34,616 bases of DNA from Burkholderiales bacterium. Its GTDB lineage: Bacteria; Pseudomonadota; Gammaproteobacteria; Burkholderiales; Burkholderiaceae_C. A model generated the notes under the pieces. That model worked only from the letters and a program-made list of their open reading frames with translations. It ran no database searches and was not told the origin of the DNA. Each line of letters begins with the position of its first letter. The first letter of the stretch is position 1. Positions 1 through 10,463 of the stretch are shown here, one piece after another. The DNA lies in contig JAIXKR010000077.1 of NCBI GenBank assembly GCA_026932235.1, positions 1 through 34,616 of the forward strand, written 5' to 3'. The position numbers were made by a program, and so were the translations under genes.

Positions 1-1218
1 ATAGTCGGCGTTGATGCTGACGTAGTCGTGCGAGAGGTCGCAGGTCCAGACCTCGCTCGCCGCGGCGCCGCGGTTCAGCAGCACGCGCACGGTGATCTCG
101 CGGCCTTTCATGACGCGCTGGCCGTCGGCTTCCTCGTACGCGGGATGGCGGCCGCCTTGCGTCGCCACGTGCACGTCGTCGAGGTAGAGGTCGATGAGGC
201 CCTGGTCGAGGTCGTCGATGCCGGCGTAGCCGACGGCGGCCAGGATGCGGCCGAGGTTGGGGTCGCTGGCGAAGAAGGCGGTCTTCACCAGCGGCGAGTG
301 CGCGATCGCGTAGGCGACCCGGCGGCACTCGGCCTCGCTGCGCCCGCCTTCGACACGCACGGTGATGAACTTGGTTGCGCCCTCGCCGTCGCGCACGATG
401 GCCTGCGCGAGTTCCCGCGAGACCTCGATCACCGCCTCGGCCAGCGTGCGGCCGGCGGGCGAATCGAGGCTCGTGATCGGCGCGTGGCCGGCGCGGTTCG
501 TCGCCACGAGGACGAAGGAGTCGTTGGTCGAGGTGTCGCCGTCGATGGTGATGCGGTTGAAGCTCGCGTCCGCCGCCTGAGCGACCAGCGTCTGCAGCAG
601 CGCGGCGTCGACGACGGCGTCGGTGGCGAGGAAGCCGAGCATGGTCGCCATGTTCGGGCGGATCATGCCGGCGCCCTTGGCGATGCCGGTGAGGGTGACC
701 TCGCAGCCGTCGATGCGGATCCGGCGTGACGCCGCCTTGGGCACGGTGTCGGTGGTCATGATGCCTTCGGCGGCCTGCGCCCAGTGGCCGGGCGCGAGAT
801 CGGCCACGGCCGCCGGCAAGCCGGCTTCGATGCGATCGACCGGCAGCGTCTCCATGATGACGCCGGTGGAGAACGGCAGCACCGACTGCGCCGGCACGCC
901 GAGCTGGGCGGCGACGGCGTCGCAGGTACGCCGCGCACGCGCCAGGCCGTCGGCCCCGGTGCCGGCGTTGGCGTTGCCGGTGTTGACGATGAGCGCGCGC
1001 ATCGCGCCGCCGGCTGCAAGATGCTCCCGGCAGACCTGCACCGGCGCGGCGCAGAAGCGGTTCTGCGTGAACACGCCGGCCACCGCCGCGCCTTCGTCGA
1101 GCGCGAACAGCACGAGGTCGCGCCGCCCGGGCTTGCGGATGCCGGCCATCGCGGTGCCGATGCGCAGGCCGGGGACGGCAGGAAGAACGGGTTCTGCAGG
1201 GCTCGAACTGGAAGACAT
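1..1218 (-). CDS. argJ: Bifunctional glutamate N-acetyltransferase / N-acetylglutamate synthase ArgJ (3' end cut by window)
   Basis: ArgJ moves the acetyl group from N-acetylornithine to glutamate in the cyclic arginine pathway and, in bifunctional forms, also makes N-acetylglutamate from acetyl-CoA; it is cytoplasmic. The reading frame gives 406 residues and leaves the window at SINADY, so only the last few residues and the stop are missing. The self-cleavage site [14 protein letters not shown] is present, with the break expected between Ala191 and Thr192, Thr192 becoming the nucleophile. An upstream [10 protein letters not shown] segment near residue 152 is also typical. The start at 1218 was chosen because family similarity begins soon after it. 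In many Burkholderiales argJ directly follows secA on the same strand; here 4.7 kb of other genes separate them. Confidence 0.97.
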   Translation of the reverse strand, partial: MSSSSSPAEPVLPAVPGLRIGTAMAGIRKPGRRDLVLFALDEGAAVAGVFTQNRFCAAPVQVCREHLAAGGAMRALIVNTGNANAGTGADGLARARRTCDAVAAQLGVPAQSVLPFSTGVIMETLPVDRIEAGLPAAVADLAPGHWAQAAEGIMTTDTVPKAASRRIRIDGCEVTLTGIAKGAGMIRPNMATMLGFLATDAVVDAALLQTLVAQAADASFNRITIDGDTSTNDSFVLVATNRAGHAPITSLDSPAGRTLAEAVIEVSRELAQAIVRDGEGATKFITVRVEGGRSEAECRRVAYAIAHSPLVKTAFFASDPNLGRILAAVGYAGIDDLDQGLIDLYLDDVHVATQGGRHPAYEEADGQRVMKGREITVRVLLNRGAAASEVWTCDLSHDYVSINADY

Positions 1219-1286
1219 GGTCCGGGTTCCGAAGTGGGCGCGGACGGCAACGATAAGCGAGCCGCCGCGCTGCCGCGCTTCGGCGG

Positions 1287-1754
1287 TCAGCGCGACGGCT
1301 CGGGCGGCGGGCGCTGCACGTGGCGCACCGGGCTCACGCCGCAAACGCCTTCGAGCGCGCGCAGCGCGTTCAGCTGCCGCGCCGGAACTTCGACCGCGAT
1401 CGCCTGGCGCACGAGGCGAACGCGCCCGATCTCGACCGCGCCCAGCGGCCGCATGCGCTGCATCAGCTCGTCCTGCCGCTGCGTCACCTGCGACGCGTCC
1501 GGGCGCGCCTGCGGCGTCGACGCGCCGAGCGCAGGCGGCAGCGGGCAGAGATCGACCCACACCTGCACCGGCGCGTCGGGCAATGCCGGCAAGGCGTGCA
1601 GGGGCGTGCAGGCGCCCGATGGCTTCACCCCCTCGCGGTCCACACCGGGTGCAGGCGTGGCCACCAGGAGCAAGCCCAAAGCCGTCACGCCGGCCGCACT
1701 GCCTCGCAGTGCGGTGCGACTGCGCAGCCTCGGCTTGATCCGGCACAGCGTCAT
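1287..1754 (-). CDS. Small secreted protein resembling a stand-alone subtilase propeptide (inhibitor I9-like)
   Basis: This 155-residue protein begins with an Arg-rich n-region and a hydrophobic stretch (about residues 19-33, [13 protein letters not shown]), so it is probably exported. I do not recognise it as a named family. Its second half matches the prodomain of the S8 protease at 2633-5818. PVQVWVDL parallels PVDVWVTL, and residues 100-148 align without gaps to protease residues 131-179 with 19 identities in 49 (shared AIAV, QL, GV, PV and H). The helical spacer in the protease prodomain (about residues 80-130) is mostly absent, and so is any catalytic domain. S8 propeptides act as folding chaperones and tight inhibitors, and free-standing I9 inhibitors are known. 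Function as inhibitor or chaperone is inferred. The gene lies 68 bases upstream of argJ on the same strand and diverges from the PEP-CTERM gene. There is no strong ribosome binding site at the chosen ATG. Confidence 0.72.
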   Translation of the reverse strand: MTLCRIKPRLRSRTALRGSAAGVTALGLLLVATPAPGVDREGVKPSGACTPLHALPALPDAPVQVWVDLCPLPPALGASTPQARPDASQVTQRQDELMQRMRPLGAVEIGRVRLVRQAIAVEVPARQLNALRALEGVCGVSPVRHVQRPPPEPSR

Positions 1755-1897
1755 CGTTCGTCAATGAAGCCGTTGCGGGCCGCATCCACAAGCGAGGTTT
1801 CCCCGTGTCGGCGGCCCTTACAAGGGGTCGCCCACTGGCGCGAGGCCGTGCCCGACCGGCGAGCCAAGTTCGTGTCCCATTTCACGTTTCATGACAA

Positions 1898-1913
1898 CGG
1901 CACGGATTTTGCA
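1898..1913 (+). promoter_or_regulatory. Sigma-54 (RpoN) -24/-12 promoter of the PEP-CTERM gene
   Basis: The 16 bases CGGCACGGATTTTGCA match the RpoN consensus TGGCACG-N4-TTGCA at every defined position but the first. GG lies at 1899-1900 and GC at 1911-1912, with the required 10 bases between them. Transcription should start near 1924, giving a leader of about 30 bases that contains the GAGGAGA ribosome binding site (1944-1950) before the ATG at 1955. PEP-CTERM genes in betaproteobacteria are known to be controlled by RpoN with the PrsK/PrsR sensor-regulator pair. Neither regulator is in this window. Confidence 0.8.
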
Positions 1914-1954
1914 TGCAACGTGCGAATGCGTTCCCAACAGGAAGAGGAGACTCC

Positions 1955-2521
1955 ATGAAATCCCTATGGCCAGCCTTCGTGGCGGCGTCGAGCCTGCTTT
2001 GCGCGACGGCGCAGGCGGCCCCCGTGATTGGATTCACAGGAGACTTTGCCCCGGCCAACTGGACGTCCGCGGTCGGCACCAACGGAGCAACACCCAGTGC
2101 GGATGCGTCGTTCCTGAGCATCACGAGCCCGAGACCCGATGGTTTCGACTCGAGTTGGACCGACTTCAGCATCGTCGTCGGCGCAGCGGCCAAGATCAGC
2201 TTCGATTGGTCCTACGTCACGTCGGATCTGGACAACGACCCCTTCTACGATCCCTTCGGCATCCTGTCGGTGAACGGCTTCACGCCGCTGAGCGACGACG
2301 ACGGCGACGCGAGCCAGAGCGGGTCGTACTCGGTCGTCGTCGACGCTGGCGAGGTCTTCGGCTTCCGTGCCTGGGCCATCGACGGCGACTTCGGCACCGC
2401 CACCACACGCGTGGGCAACTTCCGCGTCGACTTCATCCCCGAGCCGACCACGCTGCTGCTCCTGGCCGCGGCGCTGGCTGCAGCCTCGGCCGCCAAGCGG
2501 CGCGGGACAAGCCGCGTTTGA
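1955..2521 (+). CDS. PEP-CTERM sorting domain protein (exosortase substrate)
   Basis: This 188-residue exported protein has a signal peptide (residues 1-21, ending TAQAA), a beta-rich Asp/Ser/Gly-rich body and a classic PEP-CTERM tail. The tail is Pro-Glu-Pro at 162-164, a hydrophobic segment at about 166-180 and the basic cluster KRR at 181-183. Exosortase (EpsH/XrtA type) cuts such tails after export, and the proteins are typically part of the extracellular matrix or floc polymer. No exosortase gene lies in the window. I do not recognise the central domain; it has acidic runs (DLDNDPFYD, SDDDGD) that could bind calcium. The start at 1955 is favoured over the in-frame ATG at 1913 because it has a strong GAGGAGA site, and 1913 falls inside the sigma-54 promoter. 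A terminator follows the gene. Confidence 0.9.
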   Translation: MKSLWPAFVAASSLLCATAQAAPVIGFTGDFAPANWTSAVGTNGATPSADASFLSITSPRPDGFDSSWTDFSIVVGAAAKISFDWSYVTSDLDNDPFYDPFGILSVNGFTPLSDDDGDASQSGSYSVVVDAGEVFGFRAWAIDGDFGTATTRVGNFRVDFIPEPTTLLLLAAALAAASAAKRRGTSRV

Positions 2522-2580
2522 GTCCCAGCCCAGAGACAAGCATGGAGCCCGTGCCTTCCGGCCGGGTTTGACGATTCGGC

Positions 2581-2605
2581 GGCCGGCGCAACAGCCCGGC
2601 CTTTT
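2581..2605 (+). terminator. Rho-independent terminator after the PEP-CTERM gene
   Basis: A perfect 6-base-pair stem GGCCGG (2581-2586) / CCGGCC (2596-2601) with a 9-base loop is followed directly by TTTT. It lies 60 bases after the PEP-CTERM stop and about 20 bases before the ribosome binding site of the S8 protease gene. It therefore separates the two genes or acts as a leaky attenuator between them. Confidence 0.6.
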
Positions 2606-2632
2606 CGGCTTTCTCGTCAGGATGGAGAAGTC

Positions 2633-5600
2633 ATGAAAAGAATCTCCCGGTCGGGTCTGGCGCTTGCCGGTGCGGCCTTTCTGGTCGCCTGCGGCGGCGC
2701 CAACGAAACGATCAGCACGCAGAGCACAGCCACCCAAGAACGCGCGCTTTCGGCGCGCACCCCACCCACGCTGGACGCGGTCGTCCATGCGGCCAAGATC
2801 GACCGCCGGCTTCGTCACACCAGCGGCCCGGTCGATGTCTGGGTCACGCTGGACCAGAACTCGCTCGCGCGCACGCGCGCGGTCCTGGCCGAGCGGATGC
2901 CGGTTCATCGCATGCGCGCCCAGTCGGCCGACGGCAGCGTGCGCCGCGAAGCGGCCGCCGTGGCCGCCGCGATGTCGGCCCAGCGCGCCGCGGTGCTCGC
3001 GCAACAGGCGGCGGTGAGCAGCCGTCTTTCGGCCATGGGGGCCAGGGTTCTCGGCCAGGTGACGGTGGCGCACAACGCGATCGCCGTCACCATCGACGCC
3101 GGCCAGCTGCGCACCATCGGCACCCTGCCCGGCGTCGCACGCGTGCGCCCGGTCATCCATTACGAGAAGCATTTGAGCGACACCGTCCCCTACATCGGCG
3201 CCCTGGCCGTGCAGAGCGGCGGCGTCGATGGCAGTGGCGTGAAGGTCGCAGTCCTCGACTCCGGCATCGACTACACGCACCGCAACCTGGGCGGCTCGGG
3301 CACGGCCGCCGACTACGCCGCGGCCAGCGCCGACCCGACGACGATCCCGAACGGCCTCTTCCCCACCGCCAAGGTGGTCGGCGGCTACGACTTCGTCGGC
3401 TCGACCTGGTCCCCCGGCGCCGGCACCCGCACGGAAGATGCCAACCCCATCGACGACGGACCCGAGGGTGGTCACGGCACGCACGTGGCCGACATCATCG
3501 CCGGCAAGAGTCTGGACGGCAGCCACAAGGGCGTCGCGCCGGGCGCGCAACTGCTGGCGATCAAGGTCTGCTCCAGCGTCTCGACCAGCTGCAACGGCGT
3601 GGCGCTGATGAAGGGCATGGATTACGCCCTCGATCCCGACGGCGACGGCGACCTGAGCGACGCGGCCGACGTCATCAACCTCTCGCTGGGCTCGAGCTAC
3701 GGCCAGATCGAGGACGACCTGAGCGCGGCCACGGCCAATGCCGTGGCCGCCGGCGTCGTCGTCGTCGCCTCCGCGGGCAACTCCGCCGACCGGCCCTACA
3801 TCACAGCCTCGCCGGCCGCGACTCCGGGCGTCATCAGCGTCGCTCAGACGCAGGTGCCCAGCGCCTCGGCGGTGCCATTGAAAGTGAACGCGCCGGCGGC
3901 GATCGCCGGGCTCTACGGCAACACGGCCCTGCTCGACTGGGCGCCGCTGGGCGCAGGCGTGAGCGGCGACGTGGTCTACGTCGGCCGCGGATGCATCGGC
4001 GATTCCTTCTTGGCCAACCCTGCAGGAAAGATCGCGCTCATCGACCGCGGAGTCTGCGCCGTCAGCGAGAAGGTCGACAAGGCCGCCAACGCCGGCGCCA
4101 TCGGCACCCTGATCGCCTTGATCGCCCCGGGTGACGCGGTCAGCTTCAGCCTCGGCGGCGGCTCGAACTTCGTGCCTTCGATGGTCATCCAGCAATCTCT
4201 GGGCGTTGCCATTCGAGGGCAACTGGCCGGAGGCAGCACGGTCAACGTCAGCCTTTCGCCGGCCAACAGCGTCGCCCTGGTCGGCAGCATGGCCGGGACC
4301 TCCTCGCGCGGACCGAACGTGAGCTTTGGCCACATCAAGCCCGAGATCGGAGCACCCGGCGCGTCGATGTCCGCCGAGTACGGCACCGGCAACGGTGAGA
4401 CCGCGTTCGGCGGCACGTCAGGCGCTGCACCCATGGTGTCCGGCGCCGCGGCGCTGCTGCTGAGCGCCTTCCCCGGCCGCACGCCGATGGAGATCAAGGC
4501 GATGCTGATGAACAGCGCCAACACGGCGGTGTACACCAACCCGGCCGTGCTGCCAGGCAGCCTGGCGCCGATCTCGCGCATCGGCGCCGGCGAGACGCGC
4601 GTCGATCGCGCCCTGGCCCTGCCTGCGATCGCCTGGGACGACAGCACGCTGTCGGCAGCGCTTTCCTACGGTGCGCTGGAAGTCGACAAGCAGACGACGG
4701 TGCAGCGCACGCTGACGCTGAAGAACTTCGGCGGCAGCGCGCTCAGCTTCAGCGTCGGCAAGAGCTTCCGCTACGCCTCCGATGCCGCCAGCGGCGCAGT
4801 GACGATCCAGGCGCCTGGCAGCGTCAGCGTGCCCGCGTACGGGACGGCCACGCTGACGGTGTCGCTGCTCATCAACCCGGCCAAGCTGCCCGACTGGACG
4901 CTCAATGGCGGCGCGCTCGGCGGCGATGGCGCGGCGCTGAACGGCCCCGAGTACGACGGCTACGTCACGCTGACCGCGGGCACGACGCAGTTGAGCATCC
5001 CCTGGCATGTGCTGCCGCGCAAGGCGGCGCTGCTCAACGGCACCCTGCCCACCGGCGCGCGCGCGCGCAGCGTGATCACGCTGAAGAACAGCGGCACCGG
5101 TGTCGGCGAGTGGGACAGCTTCTCGCTCATCGGCACGAGCGGCCAGTACCCGCCGGGCGCCATCCCCGGGATGGGGGACAACTACGCCTTGATCGACCTG
5201 AACGCGGTCGGCGTGCGCTTCCTGCCGGCGGCGGAGTATGGCTACAACATGCTCGAGTTCGCGATCAGCACCCACGGTCGGCGCGCCCACCCCAACTATC
5301 CCGCCGAGTTCGACATCTACATCGACACCGATGGCGATGGCAGCGCCGACTACGTCGTCTACAACGCCGAGTCGGGCGGTTTCGGGGCTTCGGGGCAGAA
5401 CCGGGTCTACCTCTACTCGATGGCCGACGGTACGTCGAGCTCGGTCTTCTACACCGACGCCGACCTGAATTCGGGCAACCTGATCTTCACGGTGCTGCTC
5501 AACACCGATGGCTTGCCTCCGAGCTATCCCAGCCTGAAGGTCGCCGCAGGCACGACGCTGGGTATCGACTTGTACGGTTTCGACAACTACTTCACCGGCG

Positions 5601-5818
5601 CGGCCACCGACGCGATCGAAGGCATGAGGTTCACGCCGGGTGCGCCGCGCTACAGCTTGAGCGGATGGCCCTTCGGGTCGCTGGCGAACGGGCAGAGCAG
5701 CAGCCTGCCGTTTGCGAAGAACACGGCGGTGAGCAACGCGCAGAGCAGCGAGACAGGGCTGCTTCTGATGTACCGCCGCAACGCCGGCGTGGAAAGCCGG
5801 GCCTTCGTCATCCCCTGA
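2633..5818 (+). CDS. Large S8 subtilisin-like serine protease, predicted lipoprotein with PA domain
   Basis: This 1061-residue protease starts at an ATG preceded by GGAGAAG. The N-terminus carries a lipobox (LVAC, Cys20), so the mature form is probably lipid-anchored; Gly at +2 favours the outer membrane. Residues 45-180 form an I9-type prodomain with an Ala-rich helical insert at about 80-130. The S8 domain shows Asp209 (VAVLDSG), His281 (GHGTHVA), oxyanion Asn383 (SAGN) and Ser596 (GGTSGAAP). A PA-type insertion lies between Asn and Ser, at about 415-540. After residue 670 come a beta-sandwich-like region (TLTLKNFGGSAL) and a second region with an Asp-rich DTDGDGSAD calcium-like motif. All catalytic residues are present. 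The function is extracytoplasmic proteolysis; the substrate is unknown. A small protein resembling its prodomain is encoded at 1287-1754. Confidence 0.95.
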   Translation: MKRISRSGLALAGAAFLVACGGANETISTQSTATQERALSARTPPTLDAVVHAAKIDRRLRHTSGPVDVWVTLDQNSLARTRAVLAERMPVHRMRAQSADGSVRREAAAVAAAMSAQRAAVLAQQAAVSSRLSAMGARVLGQVTVAHNAIAVTIDAGQLRTIGTLPGVARVRPVIHYEKHLSDTVPYIGALAVQSGGVDGSGVKVAVLDSGIDYTHRNLGGSGTAADYAAASADPTTIPNGLFPTAKVVGGYDFVGSTWSPGAGTRTEDANPIDDGPEGGHGTHVADIIAGKSLDGSHKGVAPGAQLLAIKVCSSVSTSCNGVALMKGMDYALDPDGDGDLSDAADVINLSLGSSYGQIEDDLSAATANAVAAGVVVVASAGNSADRPYITASPAATPGVISVAQTQVPSASAVPLKVNAPAAIAGLYGNTALLDWAPLGAGVSGDVVYVGRGCIGDSFLANPAGKIALIDRGVCAVSEKVDKAANAGAIGTLIALIAPGDAVSFSLGGGSNFVPSMVIQQSLGVAIRGQLAGGSTVNVSLSPANSVALVGSMAGTSSRGPNVSFGHIKPEIGAPGASMSAEYGTGNGETAFGGTSGAAPMVSGAAALLLSAFPGRTPMEIKAMLMNSANTAVYTNPAVLPGSLAPISRIGAGETRVDRALALPAIAWDDSTLSAALSYGALEVDKQTTVQRTLTLKNFGGSALSFSVGKSFRYASDAASGAVTIQAPGSVSVPAYGTATLTVSLLINPAKLPDWTLNGGALGGDGAALNGPEYDGYVTLTAGTTQLSIPWHVLPRKAALLNGTLPTGARARSVITLKNSGTGVGEWDSFSLIGTSGQYPPGAIPGMGDNYALIDLNAVGVRFLPAAEYGYNMLEFAISTHGRRAHPNYPAEFDIYIDTDGDGSADYVVYNAESGGFGASGQNRVYLYSMADGTSSSVFYTDADLNSGNLIFTVLLNTDGLPPSYPSLKVAAGTTLGIDLYGFDNYFTGAATDAIEGMRFTPGAPRYSLSGWPFGSLANGQSSSLPFAKNTAVSNAQSSETGLLLMYRRNAGVESRAFVIP

Positions 5819-5850
5819 GGCGGCTGCAGGCCATAGCCTGAGCTTGCATC

Positions 5851-5876
5851 GACGGGCCGCCCTCGGGCGGCCCGTC
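5851..5876. terminator. Strong hairpin between the convergent protease and secA genes, probable bidirectional terminator
   Basis: An 11-base-pair perfect stem GACGGGCCGCC (5851-5861) / GGCGGCCCGTC (5866-5876) closes a CTCG tetraloop. It sits in the 88-base gap between two convergent stop codons, where a shared terminator is expected. No T-tract follows on either strand, so termination is inferred from position and stem strength only. Confidence 0.5.
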
Positions 5877-5906
5877 CGCGTTCTGCGGCCGGCTGTGTCT
5901 TGCCTC

Positions 5907-8651
<2,745 letters not shown>

Positions 8652-8783
8652 GCGGGGAGGGCCCGTTGGCGCCTTGGGGGAACGGCGCGCGCAAAGCAGG
8701 TCAGTTTAGCACCCCACACCCCTGCGCCCCGCAGCTCACCGGGGGGCCGGCGCGACATGCGCACGCCTGCTGCAGCCTGCGCT

Positions 8784-9746
8784 TCAGCGGCGCCGCGGAT
8801 CCCGCACTGCGCTCGCGTGCGCCGCCACCAGCGGCGCCGGTGCGTTGGCCAGGAAACGGGCCGGATTCTGCGGCACGCCCTGCAGCAGCACCTCGAAGTG
8901 CAGATGCGGCCCGGTGGAGCGGCCGGTGGTGCCGACTTCGGCGATCTCCTGCCCGCGCTTGACGATCTCGCCGGCTTGCACGTGCAAGGCGCGGCCATGT
9001 GCGTAGCGCGTGATCAGCCCCTGGCCATGATCGAGCTCGACAAGCTTGCCGTACTCCGGATGCCAGCCGGCCGTCAGCACCACGCCCGCGGCCGCGGCGA
9101 GGATGGGGGTTCCCGGCTCGGCCGGGAAGTCCAGCCCGGTGTGCAAGGCGCTGTGGCCGGTGAAGGGATCACTGCGCAAGCCGAAGCCCGAGCCGACGAC
9201 GCCTGGAACCGGCGGCGAGCTCGGCACCCGCAGCGCGTCCAGCCGCGCCTGGAAGAGGCGCGACTCGCTGAAGGCGAAGAGTTCCCCCTGCCAGTCGGCG
9301 ACTTCGTCCAAGCCCGCCAGGGTCTGCTGCAGTTGCGGCAGCGAGGGTTCTCCTGCCGCGACGAAGGGCCCGCCGCTGCCGGCCCTGGGCCGATGCGTGC
9401 CCAGTTCCTCGGGCTTCACGCCGGCCAGGCCGCTGACGCGTTCGCTCATCGCCTCGAGGCGCACCAGCTTGGCCTGCATCTCGCCGACCTTTTGCGCGAT
9501 CGCGTCGAGGTTCTCGCGCATGAAGCGCTCGCGCTGGGCGACTTCGCCACGCACCACCCACTGCACCAGAGGCCCCACGACGGGCCAGCCCTCCTGAACC
9601 GCCTTCAGGAAGACGAAGTGGTAGATCGCCCCCGAGAGCGCCATCAGCCCCAGCACCAGCGTGGCCGCCGCCAGCAGGAGCTGCAGCGCACCGAACTGCA
9701 TCACGCGTGCGCGCGCCATGCGTCCGTGGGTGATGAGCACCTGCAT
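8784..9746 (-). CDS. M23 family metallopeptidase (LytM-like peptidoglycan endopeptidase)
   Basis: This 320-residue protein has one membrane-spanning segment (about 20-46), a periplasmic coiled-coil-like stretch (about 70-105) and a C-terminal M23 domain (about 180-300). The zinc ligands are visible: His202 and Asp206 in HTGLD, and His283 in HLHF, with His250 in YAHG as the likely catalytic partner. M23 enzymes cut peptide cross-links in peptidoglycan. All zinc ligands are present, so it should be an active enzyme rather than a NlpD/EnvC-type activator. The start at 9746 is chosen over a longer frame beginning at 10166 because it begins just before the membrane anchor, has AGGAG upstream, and avoids overlap with dciA. 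It is divergent from dciA with only 18 bases between the start codons. Confidence 0.93.
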   Translation of the reverse strand: MQVLITHGRMARARVMQFGALQLLLAAATLVLGLMALSGAIYHFVFLKAVQEGWPVVGPLVQWVVRGEVAQRERFMRENLDAIAQKVGEMQAKLVRLEAMSERVSGLAGVKPEELGTHRPRAGSGGPFVAAGEPSLPQLQQTLAGLDEVADWQGELFAFSESRLFQARLDALRVPSSPPVPGVVGSGFGLRSDPFTGHSALHTGLDFPAEPGTPILAAAAGVVLTAGWHPEYGKLVELDHGQGLITRYAHGRALHVQAGEIVKRGQEIAEVGTTGRSTGPHLHFEVLLQGVPQNPARFLANAPAPLVAAHASAVRDPRRR

Positions 9747-9764
9747 CGCCAATAAACTCCTGCC

Positions 9765-10130
9765 ATGTCCAGACGCACGCCCGCAGCGACCGCCGCCGCA
9801 CACGCGCGCCCCGAATCGACCCGTGGTCCAGGGCCGACCCTCGGCTTGTCCGAGGCGCTCGACCGCAGCGAACCGCTGGGAGCCCTGCTGCACCGCCTGC
9901 GGCAGGCACGCGCATTGTTCGAAACGATCGCTCCGCTGCTGCCGGCAAGCCTGCGCGCCGATGTGCGCCCGGGCCCCGTGGACGGCGGTACGTGGACCCT
10001 GCTCGCGGCCCACAACCCCGCTGCAGCCAAGCTGCGCCAACTGCTGCCCCTGCTGCTGCAACGCCTGCAGAACGGAGGGTGGGAGGGTAGCGCAATCAAG
10101 GTGCGCGTTCAACCGCCTTCGGCGCCCTGA
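9765..10130 (+). CDS. DciA-like protein (DUF721), putative replicative helicase loader
   Basis: This 121-residue basic protein carries the DUF721 signature in its first half: L-x-x-A-L-x-x-S-E-P-L-x-x-L followed by Arg-rich helices and LLPASLRADV. The remainder reads as a short beta strand and helix region (TWTLLAAHNPAAAKLRQLLP). DUF721 proteins include DciA, which helps load the DnaB helicase in bacteria lacking DnaC or DnaI. In Burkholderiales the gene usually lies beside the M23 peptidase and secA, as here. The first 30 residues are low complexity (Ala, Pro, Arg), so the exact start is uncertain; no good ribosome binding site precedes the ATG. Confidence 0.82.
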   Translation: MSRRTPAATAAAHARPESTRGPGPTLGLSEALDRSEPLGALLHRLRQARALFETIAPLLPASLRADVRPGPVDGGTWTLLAAHNPAAAKLRQLLPLLLQRLQNGGWEGSAIKVRVQPPSAP

Positions 10131-10143
10131 AACCCCTTGCAAC

Positions 10144-10164
10144 GATCGGCCCAGACCGCCGATC
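10144..10164 (+). terminator. Hairpin after dciA, possible terminator
   Basis: GATCGGC (10144-10150) and GCCGATC (10158-10164) form a perfect 7-base-pair stem with a 7-base loop, 13 bases after the dciA stop. The sequence after it is AAACCT rather than a T-run, so it may act only as a 3' stability hairpin. I see no gene or other clear signal in the rest of the gap up to the tRNA at 10312. Confidence 0.35.
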
Positions 10165-10311
10165 AAACCTCCGGGCGGGCCAGCACCGGTTCGCGCCGAA
10201 GCCGAGACCTTGGGCTACGCCTCCAAGATCCGCTCGCGCGCGCTCGAATTCCATCGTCGTCGTGCGACCGAAGACCTGTGGGCTGAGGGGCCTGTTCCGA
10301 AGGAAGGCGTC

Positions 10312-10387
10312 TGGTGCCGGCTGTCCGAGTCGAACGGACGACCTTCCGCTTACAAGGCGGGTGCTCTGCCAACTGAGCTAAGCCGGC
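10312..10387 (-). tRNA. tRNA-Thr (anticodon UGU) with encoded CCA
   Basis: Read on the minus strand, the 76 bases fold as a full cloverleaf. The acceptor stem is GCCGGCT/AGCCGGC, the D-arm begins TAGCTCAGTTGGCAGAGC, the anticodon loop is CTTGTAA (anticodon TGT, reading ACA) and the T-arm contains GTTCGACTC. The 3' CCA is encoded at 10312-10314. It lies downstream of sspB in the same direction. A TAGAAT sequence (minus strand, 10402-10407) about 15 bases upstream is a possible -10 of its own promoter; no matching -35 is evident. Confidence 0.97.
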
Positions 10388-10463
10388 CGCAGGGAGCTTG
10401 GATTCTAGGCCGCGCGCCCGGCGGGGACCTCTTCGCCCCGGTGCGACTCGAGGACGGACCGGC

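Noticed and set aside
1836-1851. A second sigma-54-like sequence TGGCGCGAGGCCGTGC
   Set aside because: The GG to GC distance is one base too long and the -12 region lacks TT, unlike the site at 1898-1913.
1964-4333. A 789-codon minus-strand open frame opposite the PEP-CTERM and S8 protease genes
   Set aside because: Arg/Ala/Gly-rich antisense shadow with no domain; it spans two real genes and their terminator.
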